Shown: positions 1-4,940 of the stretch, one piece after another
Layout: every line of letters starts with the position of its first letter
How positions within the stretch are numbered: the stretch's first letter is position 1
NCBI GenBank assembly: GCA_005885015.1
Contig: VAYG01000075.1
Coordinates: 1-5,965, forward strand
Length of the DNA: 5,965 nt
From: Actinomycetota bacterium
Lineage (GTDB): Bacteria > Actinomycetota > UBA4738
Direction of reading: 5' to 3'
Translations under genes and position numbers: made by a program
The notes under the pieces: generated by a model
Told to the model about the DNA's origin: nothing
The model's input: the letters and a program-made list of their open reading frames with translations, nothing else
Database searches by the model: none

Positions 1-474
1 GTGCTCATCGGGCTGGGACTGCGTATCGCTGCCCTGCTCGAACTGGATGAACGAGAACTTCCCGTCGGGTTCGAGCACACCGAGGCGAACCTGGCGAAGG
101 TCGCCGATCCCCTGCTCGCGGGCCCCTTCTAGCACGTCCTCGAGCGTGAGCCGCTCCACCCGGAGCATCTCGTCGATTGGCCGGCCGTTCCGGACCACGA
201 TCACCGGGATCCCCCTGACGGTCCGCCGGGCGAACGGCCATCGAAAGCCCACGAAGGACAGGATCACGATCAGCAGGCCGATCGTGGAAGCGGCCAGCAT
301 CGTCCCGGTGATCGACTGGTCCTCCTGGGTGACGCCCTGCTGCACGAGGTCGCCGATCGTGATCAGGAGGATCAGCTCGAGCGCGGTGAGCTGGGAGAGC
401 TCCTTCTTCCCCATCGCCCGCGTGAGCAGCAGGATGAAGAAGAACATGATCGTGGCGCGAACGACGATCTCCAT
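1..474 (-). CDS. DUF421 (YetF-like) membrane protein, 3' end beyond left edge
   Basis: My own translation of the minus strand gives 158 uninterrupted codons from ATG at 474 to the window edge, so the C-terminus is missing. Residues 7-18 (hydrophobic, FFFILLL), 31-41 and 58-76 look like three membrane segments. A 'MGKKELSQLT' motif (21-30) and 'TIGDL' (39-43) follow the first one, as in DUF421/YetF proteins. The soluble part has the family pattern: 'GIPVIVVRNGRPIDEML' (88-104), a 'LTLEDVLEGAREQGI' stretch (109-123), then 'VRLGVLEPDGKFSFI' (129-143). The family is widespread in bacteria and its biochemical role is poorly defined; some Bacillus members are linked to spores. The start overlaps the stop of the upstream gene by one base (TGATG), and a GGTGAT sequence six bases before the ATG can serve as ribosome binding site, so translation is probably coupled. 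The family call is firm; the function is unknown. Confidence 0.9.
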   Translation of the reverse strand, partial: MEIVVRATIMFFFILLLTRAMGKKELSQLTALELILLITIGDLVQQGVTQEDQSITGTMLAASTIGLLIVILSFVGFRWPFARRTVRGIPVIVVRNGRPIDEMLRVERLTLEDVLEGAREQGIGDLRQVRLGVLEPDGKFSFIQFEQGSDTQSQPDEH

Positions 475-1013
475 CAGGGCATCACCCGCGTCTGGTAATG
501 GACGGACAGGACGATGACCCCGCCTACGACCAACGAGGTCGTGGCCTGGCTCCCGTGCTGCCGGGCGGGCTCGATGCGGGCGTCCATCGTGACCCGCAGC
601 GTCTGGCCAGGCGGCTGGTCGAACGTCCAGATCGACCGGTCGCCGTTCGTGATGGCTTCGGCCGGCGTGGGGTCCAAGTTGTTGAAGTCGAACAGGTTGA
701 AGTACGTGCTGGTGGTGGCCAGCGCGACGTTCTGGTCGAAGCCGCCGATCCGGTGGACGAGCACGACCCATCGGATGGCCAGCCCGGGCCGGGCGGTCGC
801 TGGATAGATGACGGTGAGCTCGTAGCCGTTCGCTGACGCGGAGACCTTCGACGTTCGAACGCCCAGAGTGCCGGTGGCCCCGACGATGACGAACGCCGCC
901 AGGATCGCCAGGAGCGCCCGCCGGATGTTCCGTGCCCGCCGGGCCGTCCTCTCGTCGGTCTCAACCGGAGCGGTGGCGACGTCCTCGGATCGTTTGGGCT
1001 CGCCGGACGGCAT
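474..1013 (-). CDS. Single-pass membrane protein with beta-rich extracytoplasmic domain
   Basis: A 179-residue protein of unknown function. Residues 1-30 are polar and charged, with an Arg-rich patch just before one hydrophobic segment at about 32-52 (ALLAILAAFVIVGATGTLGV). This predicts an N-in signal anchor with the rest outside the cell. The remaining ~125 residues alternate hydrophobic and polar positions ('YELTVIYP', 'AIRWVVLVHR', 'SIWTFDQPPGQTLRVTMDARIEP', 'VLSVHYQTRVMP'), suggesting a compact beta-sandwich, and include a distinctive 'YFNLFDFNNLDP' stretch at 104-115. No catalytic motif is visible. The ATG at 1013 has only a weak GAGG-like sequence four bases upstream. Its stop shares a base with the DUF421 start, and I recall similar proteins encoded beside DUF421 genes in actinobacteria, so it may be a partner of that protein; this is inference. 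The alternating pattern, sensible codon use and coupling make it very likely real. Confidence 0.78.
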   Translation of the reverse strand: MPSGEPKRSEDVATAPVETDERTARRARNIRRALLAILAAFVIVGATGTLGVRTSKVSASANGYELTVIYPATARPGLAIRWVVLVHRIGGFDQNVALATTSTYFNLFDFNNLDPTPAEAITNGDRSIWTFDQPPGQTLRVTMDARIEPARQHGSQATTSLVVGGVIVLSVHYQTRVMP

Positions 1014-1055
1014 CGAGCCTCATCATCCCGGCGAGCCCGGACGAGTCAACTACCT

Positions 1056-1072
1056 GTAGCCGCGCGGGCTAC
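1056..1072 (-). terminator. Small GC-rich hairpin at the PBP stop codon
   Basis: GTAGCC (1056-1061) and GGCTAC (1067-1072) form a perfect 6-bp stem around a 5-base loop, overlapping the TAG stop (1071-1069) of the PBP gene. No T-run follows on the minus strand, so it is not a classical intrinsic terminator. It could attenuate transcription into the 179-residue gene, stabilise mRNA, or be chance in GC-rich DNA. Confidence 0.22.
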
Positions 1073-2172
1073 GGCTTGCAGGGGGGGTGCTTGCAGTGCT
1101 TCCCGCCTCCCGACGGGCTGGGCGAGGGCGACGGTGACGGGGAGGGCGGCAGGATCGAGATGATCCGCTGCGGCTGGACGTCGTAGCCGGCGAAGCTCGG
1201 TGTCGGAAGGCTCGCCCACGGGCTGTGGGCCAGGGCGGCGAGCATGAAGTCGTGCCAGATCTCCGCGGGGATCGATCCGCCGAACACGTCGGCGAACCCG
1301 TGGATGTTGTGCATGGGGTGGCTCTCGTCCTTCGGGAACCCCACCCAAACACACGTTGTCAGCTGGGGCACGAACCCGCAGAACCACGCGTCCTGGAAGT
1401 TCTGGGCCGTGCCGGTCTTTCCGGCCGCGGGCCGCCCGATGTTGGCGGCGACCCCCGTGCCGTGCTGGATTACTCCCTGCATGGCGTAGGAGACCTGGGC
1501 CGCGTCGTTCTCATTGAGGACCCGGGTGCCCTTCTTGTTCGCGTCGAGAAGGACCTGTCCGGACGGGGCCTCGACCTTCTTCACCGCCTGGGGCCAGTGG
1601 CGTACCCCGCGGTCGGCGATCGTCGAGTAGGCCACGGCCATGTCCATCGGCGTGACCGACTGGGATCCCAGTGTGATCGAGCACACCGACTGGAGCTTGG
1701 AACGGATCCCCATCCGGTGAGCCACCTCGGCGACGTTCGAGGGCCCCACGTCGACGACGAGCTGGGCGAAGATCGTGTTTACCGAGTGGGCCAGCGCGTC
1801 CATCAAGGGCATGGTCCCGGCCGACTCGTCGGCGTAGTTGCTAACCTGCCACTCGCCCTTCGGGCCAAGGCAGCGCCGGTCGGGGATGGTGATCGACGGC
1901 GGCCCGGACATCATCGCGTGGGGATCGATGTGCTTCTCCATGGCCGCGGTGTAGGTGAAGACCTTGAACGCGCTCCCCGTCTGCCGGTGGGCCTGCGTGG
2001 CCAGGTTGAACTTCGCCTGGGTGAAGTTCCTGCCCCCCACCATGGCCCGGATTTCGCCCGTCCTGGGATCGATGGCCACCAGCGCCGCGGCGGGGTCGCC
2101 GGGTGAGGAGAGGTGGGCGGCCACGACGCGTTCCGCCGCCCGCTGCATGTTCCAGTCGAGGGTCGTGTCCAC
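1069..2172 (-). CDS. Class A PBP, C-terminal transpeptidase half (out of frame with N-terminal half)
   Basis: This frame encodes the penicillin-binding DD-transpeptidase domain that cross-links peptidoglycan outside the membrane. From a possible GTG at 2172 it gives 367 residues. All three active-site motifs are present: S67-A-F-K70 (in 'TGSAFKVFTYTAAM'), S130-V-N132, and K252-T-G-T255. The frame starts with the family's strand motif 'DTTLDWNMQRAAE'. The same frame is open further upstream to 2268 and reads 'FLQTKLGVEDTFSGGLQV' just before the GTG, which belongs to the same domain. The true protein therefore starts in the other frame, with the glycosyltransferase half at 3091. GTG 2172 is probably not a real start: there is no membrane anchor. 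The C-terminus is a Ser-Pro repeat (about 342-354) followed by GGGKHCKHPPCKP, a wall-spanning-type tail with two cysteines. Either a functional gene carrying a sequencing or assembly error, or a broken gene. Confidence 0.85.
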   Translation of the reverse strand: MDTTLDWNMQRAAERVVAAHLSSPGDPAAALVAIDPRTGEIRAMVGGRNFTQAKFNLATQAHRQTGSAFKVFTYTAAMEKHIDPHAMMSGPPSITIPDRRCLGPKGEWQVSNYADESAGTMPLMDALAHSVNTIFAQLVVDVGPSNVAEVAHRMGIRSKLQSVCSITLGSQSVTPMDMAVAYSTIADRGVRHWPQAVKKVEAPSGQVLLDANKKGTRVLNENDAAQVSYAMQGVIQHGTGVAANIGRPAAGKTGTAQNFQDAWFCGFVPQLTTCVWVGFPKDESHPMHNIHGFADVFGGSIPAEIWHDFMLAALAHSPWASLPTPSFAGYDVQPQRIISILPPSPSPSPSPSPSGGGKHCKHPPCKP

Positions 2173-3091
2173 CTGGAGGCCGCCGCTGAACGTGTCCTCG
2201 ACCCCCAGCTTCGTCTGGAGGAAGCGGCTGCAGCGGCCGCCGGGAGATGCGGTCGGCCAGGTCCCGGGTCATGTAGCCTTGCTTGGCCATCCGCTCCAGG
2301 ACCAGGTTTCGCCGAGCCTTCGCCACGGCCGCGTGCCGGGCCGGATCGTAGTCGGCGGGCGCCTGGATCAACCCCGCCAGCAGGGCGGCCTGCCCCAGCG
2401 TGAGCTTGCCGGCGTTCACGCCGAAGTACGTCTGGGCCGCCGCCTGCGCGCCGTAGGCGCCGTGCCCGAAGTACACGAGGTTCAGATACTTGTCGAGGAT
2501 CTGGTTCTTCGTGTACATGCGGGAGATCTTCTCGGCGAGCACCGCCTCCTTGAGCTTTCGGGACAGCGTTCGCTCCGACCCCGTGTACACGAGCTTCACG
2601 TACTGCTGGGTGATCGTCGAACCTCCCTGCACGATCCCGCCCGAGCGGATGTCCGCGATGCTCGCCCGGGCCAGGGCCTCGAAGTCGACGCCGCCGTGCC
2701 GGTAGAAGTTCTTGTCCTCGATGGCGATGGCGGCGTGTTGGAGGTTCGGGGAGATCTGGGACAGCGGAAGGGGGGTCCGGTTGACCTCTGCGTGGAGCGT
2801 GGTGATCAGCTTTCCGTTCCGGTCGTAGATGTAGGTGGTCTGGGCGAACGGCGGCTCCTGGGGGACCGTCGCGTCCGTGTAGGAGTGGACGAAGTGGCTG
2901 GCCTGGGCGCCGAAGGTCGAGCCCACCGTCAACAGGAAGGCAATCAAGGCGACGGCCAGCATGGGGGGCAGCAGCAGGAACTGGAGCATTCGCTTGGGCA
3001 GACGCCGCCGGACCGGTGGAGGGACGAGCCAGATCCGAACGGGAACCCGGGACTCCCCACCGGCCCTCTTGTGCTGTGGCTGGGCCGCCAT
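1841..3091 (-). CDS. Class A PBP, N-terminal glycosyltransferase (GT51) half, frame lost near 2220
   Basis: This half polymerises lipid II into glycan strands at the outer face of the membrane. ATG at 3091 is chosen because hydrophobic and family-like sequence begins there; open frame upstream runs antisense through the PHP gene. The order is: basic cytoplasmic N-terminus (1-34), membrane anchor (about 35-60), then the GT51 domain. GT51 motifs are complete: catalytic E125 in 'EDKNFYRHGG', 'GGSTITQQ' (156-163), 'RKLKEAVLAEKI' (178-189), 'ILDKYLN' (198-204) and 'YFGHGAYGAQAAAQTYFG' (207-224). Homology runs to about residue 290 ('SRRPLQPLPP'). After that the frame reads low-complexity Gly/Arg/His/Pro sequence to a TAG at 1841, which is out-of-frame read-through of the transpeptidase region. 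The fused product would be about 670 residues, a usual size for PBP1A/PonA-type enzymes. No good Shine-Dalgarno lies close to the start. Transcribed divergently from the PHP gene. Confidence 0.85.
   Translation of the reverse strand: MAAQPQHKRAGGESRVPVRIWLVPPPVRRRLPKRMLQFLLLPPMLAVALIAFLLTVGSTFGAQASHFVHSYTDATVPQEPPFAQTTYIYDRNGKLITTLHAEVNRTPLPLSQISPNLQHAAIAIEDKNFYRHGGVDFEALARASIADIRSGGIVQGGSTITQQYVKLVYTGSERTLSRKLKEAVLAEKISRMYTKNQILDKYLNLVYFGHGAYGAQAAAQTYFGVNAGKLTLGQAALLAGLIQAPADYDPARHAAVAKARRNLVLERMAKQGYMTRDLADRISRRPLQPLPPDEAGGRGHVQRRPPGGHDPRLEHAAGGGTRRGRPPLLTRRPRRGAGGHRSQDGRNPGHGGGQELHPGEVQPGHAGPPADGERVQGLHLHRGHGEAHRSPRDDVRAAVDHHPRPALPWPEGRVAG
2213..2250 (-). other. Frame break joining the two halves of the class A PBP
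   Basis: On the minus strand the GT51 frame is convincing up to 'PLQPLPP' (about 2245-2216), while the transpeptidase frame is convincing from 'FLQTKLG' (starting 2223). Going from one to the other needs one surplus base or a loss of 3n+2 bases. Other class A PBPs carry about 15-20 residues here, usually with an 'APYFVE'-like motif, and these seem to be missing. A deletion of roughly 50 bases therefore fits better than a one-base slip. The site is GC-rich, with a GCGGCCGC palindrome beside CTGCAG. Confidence 0.7.
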
Positions 3092-3137
3092 TCGCGATTT
3101 GTACCCGACGCCCTCCGGGCCCAAGCATTGAGAACCG
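3092..3137. promoter_or_regulatory. Divergent spacer between the PBP and PHP genes
   Basis: These 46 bases must hold the start signals for both genes unless promoters lie inside the coding regions. On the minus strand a TACAAAT sequence (3103-3097) ends five bases before the PBP ATG, preceded by TTGGGC about 15 bases further up. That would give a leaderless or nearly leaderless mRNA, as is common in actinobacteria, and would fit the absence of a nearby Shine-Dalgarno. On the plus strand only a weak GAGAA lies before the PHP ATG. The matches are poor and the promoter is a suggestion only. Confidence 0.2.
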
Positions 3138-4178
3138 ATGACGCTGACGAACGGACAGATCGCCGAGCTGCTGGCTCGGGCCGAGCAAGACGAGGCCCCC
3201 GGCACGAACCGGAGGACCGCCCTCCACCGCGCCTCTCGGGCCGCCCTGTTCTGGCCAGAAGAAGCGCACGCGCTGGCTGAGGCGGGCCCCCTCACGGAGC
3301 TCCGGTCCGTGGGCCCGTGGCTCGCCGGGGTCATCGCTGGCTTGCTCGCCTCCGCGGAGCCGCCGCCTGACCCGCCGGAGGCTCGGGCCGGCTTCCTGAC
3401 CCTGGCCGAGGTCAGGGCGACCCTCCGCGAGCATCCCGAGTGGGCGGCGGAGCTCCGATCCGACCTCCAGATGCACACCACGTACAGCGACGGGAGGGCC
3501 TCGCTGCGGGAGATGGCCCGGGCGTGCTTCGACGACCTGGGCTACCACCACATCCTGATCACCGACCACTCGAAGGGCCTGCCGATCGCCCGCGGGATGG
3601 ACGAGGCCCGGCTGGCCGCCGAGTCCGCCGAGGTGGCCGCCCTCAACCGCGAGCTCGAAGTTGACGGGGACGCGCGGCGGGTCCTGCACGGGCTCGAGAT
3701 GAACCTCTCGCCGGAGGGGGAGGGCGACATGGACCCCGTCGATCTGCGGCACCTCGACGTGGTGCTCGGGGCGTTCCATTCCAAGCTCCGGGTGGCCGAC
3801 GACCAGACAAATCGCTACGTCGCGGCGCTCCGCAACCCGACCTTCCACGTCCTGGCCCACCCACGAGGGCGGCGGTGGGACGTCCGGGTGGGGCTGAGGG
3901 CGGATTGGCCGGCCGTGTTCGACGCGGCCCGCGAGCAGGGCAAGGCCGTGGAGATCGACGGCTTCCCCGACCGACAGGACCTCGACGTCGAGCTGGCCGC
4001 CCTGGCCGGGGAGGCGGGCGTGTGGATCTCGATCGGCACTGACGCGCATCACCCACGGGAGCTGGCGAACATGGAGTTCGGCCTGGCCATCGCGATCCGG
4101 GCCGGCATCCCCCGGGACCGGATCCTGAACTACCTGCCTGTGGAGGAGCTCCTGGCTTGGGCCGCGGACCGGGAGTGA
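3138..4178 (+). CDS. PolX-like PHP-domain phosphoesterase without a polymerase domain
   Basis: A 346-residue cytoplasmic protein. Residues 1-75 resemble the N-terminal DNA-binding region of family X polymerases: 'NGQIAELLARAEQDE', 'NRRTALHRASRAAL', and a helix-hairpin-helix-like 'LTELRSVGPWLAGVIAGLL' (52-70). Residues about 107-346 match the PHP domain of bacterial PolX: 'DLQMHTTYSDG' (109-119), 'TDHSKGLPIARGMD' (142-155), 'LHGLEMNL' with E187, 'LDVVLGAFHSKL' with H214, 'LAHPRGR' with H241, 'VEIDGFPDRQDLD' (271-283), 'IGTDAHH' with D302 and H304, and 'ILNYLPVEELLAW' at the end. In PolX this domain is a metal-dependent 3'-5' exonuclease/phosphodiesterase acting in base-excision repair. The usual first His of the H-x-H pair is Gln111, as I recall for several PolX proteins. 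The palm/thumb polymerase domain is absent, with only about 30 residues between the two parts. A role in DNA repair is inferred; histidinol-phosphatase is less likely from the motifs. The ribosome binding site is weak. Confidence 0.9.
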   Translation: MTLTNGQIAELLARAEQDEAPGTNRRTALHRASRAALFWPEEAHALAEAGPLTELRSVGPWLAGVIAGLLASAEPPPDPPEARAGFLTLAEVRATLREHPEWAAELRSDLQMHTTYSDGRASLREMARACFDDLGYHHILITDHSKGLPIARGMDEARLAAESAEVAALNRELEVDGDARRVLHGLEMNLSPEGEGDMDPVDLRHLDVVLGAFHSKLRVADDQTNRYVAALRNPTFHVLAHPRGRRWDVRVGLRADWPAVFDAAREQGKAVEIDGFPDRQDLDVELAALAGEAGVWISIGTDAHHPRELANMEFGLAIAIRAGIPRDRILNYLPVEELLAWAADRE

Positions 4179-4210
4179 GCGTGGTCACACTCTCCGCACA
4201 TGAGGGCGCC

Positions 4211-4239
4211 TAAAGGCCCGGCACCGGCTTTGCCGATAG
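4211..4239 (+). promoter_or_regulatory. Possible sigma-28 (FliA/WhiG-type) promoter
   Basis: TAAAGGCC (4211-4218) and GCCGATAG (4232-4239) resemble the -35 and -10 elements of the sigma-28 family (TAAA, 15-16 bases, GCCGATAA). The -10 element matches in seven of eight positions. The gap between TAAA and GCCGATAG is 17 bases, one or two longer than usual. A transcript start about seven bases downstream (near 4246) would leave a leader of about 30 bases before the ATG at 4275, which fits a normal leader. In an actinobacterium the matching factor would be WhiG- or FliA-like; none is in the window. The long spacer is the main weakness. Confidence 0.45.
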
Positions 4240-4257
4240 GACCGATTGGGGGATGTG

Positions 4258-4270
4258 CCTCGAAAGGGGG
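4258..4270 (+). promoter_or_regulatory. Ribosome binding site within a small GAAA-loop hairpin
   Basis: AGGGGG (4265-4270) lies four bases before the ATG at 4275 and is the best Shine-Dalgarno sequence in the window; it decides this start over the ATG at 4200. CCTC (4258-4261) can pair with GGGG (4266-4269) around a GAAA loop, with one U-G pair, partly covering the site. The hairpin is short and probably weak. Confidence 0.5.
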
Positions 4271-4274
4271 AACC

Positions 4275-4940
4275 ATGGGGAGTGCCGGCCCGCGTCGGCC
4301 CTCGACGCGTTCGTCGATCAGCCGATCTACCAGACGAAAGGTAGCAGTGGGCTTGTTCCTGGCTGCCACCTTCGGCGGGCTGGCCGTCTTGTCTCTTCCC
4401 GTCGGCCGGGTCATCCAGGGGCGTCTGCACCTCCCCTCCCCGATCCGCCGGGCCCTTGCCCCCGTCGAGCCCCTCCTCCGGCCGTTCACGGGGCTCCCAC
4501 CCCGGCACGCCCCACCGCGTTCGATCTCCGCGCCCTTGGCTGAGCAGGCCGGCGCCGCCGCGCTCGGCCCCTCGAACGGGACGACCCCACTCCCAACGGT
4601 GAGCCCCAATGGGCCCGCCGAACACGCGCATCGTGCCGGCAGGAACGAGGAGGCCGGGCAGGCATTGGCTCCGGGGGGGTCAGGCCGCGCGGGATGCCGG
4701 CCGGCATCTCGCGGGAAGAAGGAACATCACCGCCGGCGGCATGGCTGTGGGAAGCGGCGCCACCATCGTGACCACCATTGCCGCGAGCGGCGCTCCTCGT
4801 GCTGGCGAGGCCCGACGCGTCCCGGGCGGCGGGCACGTCACGAGTGGTGGGCGGATCACCGGCGGGGAAGTGGGGCGAAGCCCTCCTCCACGGCGAAGCG
4901 GGCCAGGTCCTCCGGCAGGGTGGGGAGGCCGAAGAGGTAG
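4275..4940 (+). CDS. Small single-pass membrane protein of unknown function; 3' end uncertain
   Basis: From ATG 4275 the frame gives 221 residues. Residues 1-22 are Ser/Arg-rich, 23-42 form one clear membrane segment ('VAVGLFLAATFGGLAVLSLP'), and 43-130 are Pro/Ala/Leu-rich without a recognisable domain. This predicts a signal-anchor protein with an extracytoplasmic region. After a run of seven G (4673-4679, residues 133-135) the composition changes sharply to a basic tail rich in His, Arg and Cys (about 148-177). The frame then overlaps the last 85 bases of the GGDEF-EAL gene on the other strand. With one extra G in the run, the protein would end at a TGA at 4769-4771 (165 residues) with no overlap. 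With one G fewer, the frame stays open to 5097. The N-terminal part is well supported by the start signals and membrane segment; the C-terminal part is not. It stands alone downstream of the PHP gene, probably with its own promoter. No homologue is recognised. Confidence 0.5.
   Translation: MGSAGPRRPSTRSSISRSTRRKVAVGLFLAATFGGLAVLSLPVGRVIQGRLHLPSPIRRALAPVEPLLRPFTGLPPRHAPPRSISAPLAEQAGAAALGPSNGTTPLPTVSPNGPAEHAHRAGRNEEAGQALAPGGSGRAGCRPASRGKKEHHRRRHGCGKRRHHRDHHCRERRSSCWRGPTRPGRRARHEWWADHRRGSGAKPSSTAKRARSSGRVGRPKR
4796..4844. terminator. Nested inverted repeat between convergent genes
   Basis: CTCGTG (4796-4801) pairs with CACGAG (4839-4844), and inside it GCCCG (4810-4814) pairs with CGGGC (4823-4827). 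The structure begins 12 bases beyond the stop of the GGDEF-EAL gene on the minus strand, where a terminator would be expected, and could act in both directions. There is no T-run, the stem is interrupted, and chance pairing is likely in such GC-rich DNA. If real, it argues that the small plus-strand gene ends before or inside it. Confidence 0.25.

Noticed and set aside
47..517. Open plus-strand frame of 156 codons over the left end.
   Set aside because: It is Ser/Arg/Thr-rich without a domain and lies antisense to the clear DUF421 reading frame.
3110..3120. GCCC-TCC-GGGC mini-palindrome in the divergent spacer as an operator.
   Set aside because: A four-base stem with a three-base loop is too short to tell from chance in this base composition.
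1955..3280. Long plus-strand open frame of 441 codons.
   Set aside because: It is antisense to the PBP gene, whose frames carry all GT51 and part of the transpeptidase motifs. The frame is Arg/Gly/Val-rich, typical of antisense reading in GC-rich DNA.
1911..4052. Very long minus-strand open frame of 713 codons across the PHP and PBP genes.
   Set aside because: It is antisense to the PHP gene and out of frame with the PBP; composition is low-complexity Arg/Gly/Pro and no domain is visible.
4196..4258. Possible riboswitch: GCACAT (4196-4201) pairs with ATGTGC (4253-4258) around smaller stems such as CGGCA/TGCCG (4219-4235), and part of it recalls the 3' end of the c-di-GMP-I aptamer.
   Set aside because: The conserved 5' half of that aptamer (the GGCAAACC and CGCAAAGCC segments) is absent. 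The same bases are better explained by sigma-28-like boxes, which would place the transcript start inside the supposed aptamer.
4130..4836. Minus-strand open frames opposite the small membrane-protein gene.
   Set aside because: They show no start signals, membrane segments or motifs, and are Arg/Gly/Pro-rich, whereas the plus strand has a good ribosome binding site and a clear transmembrane segment.
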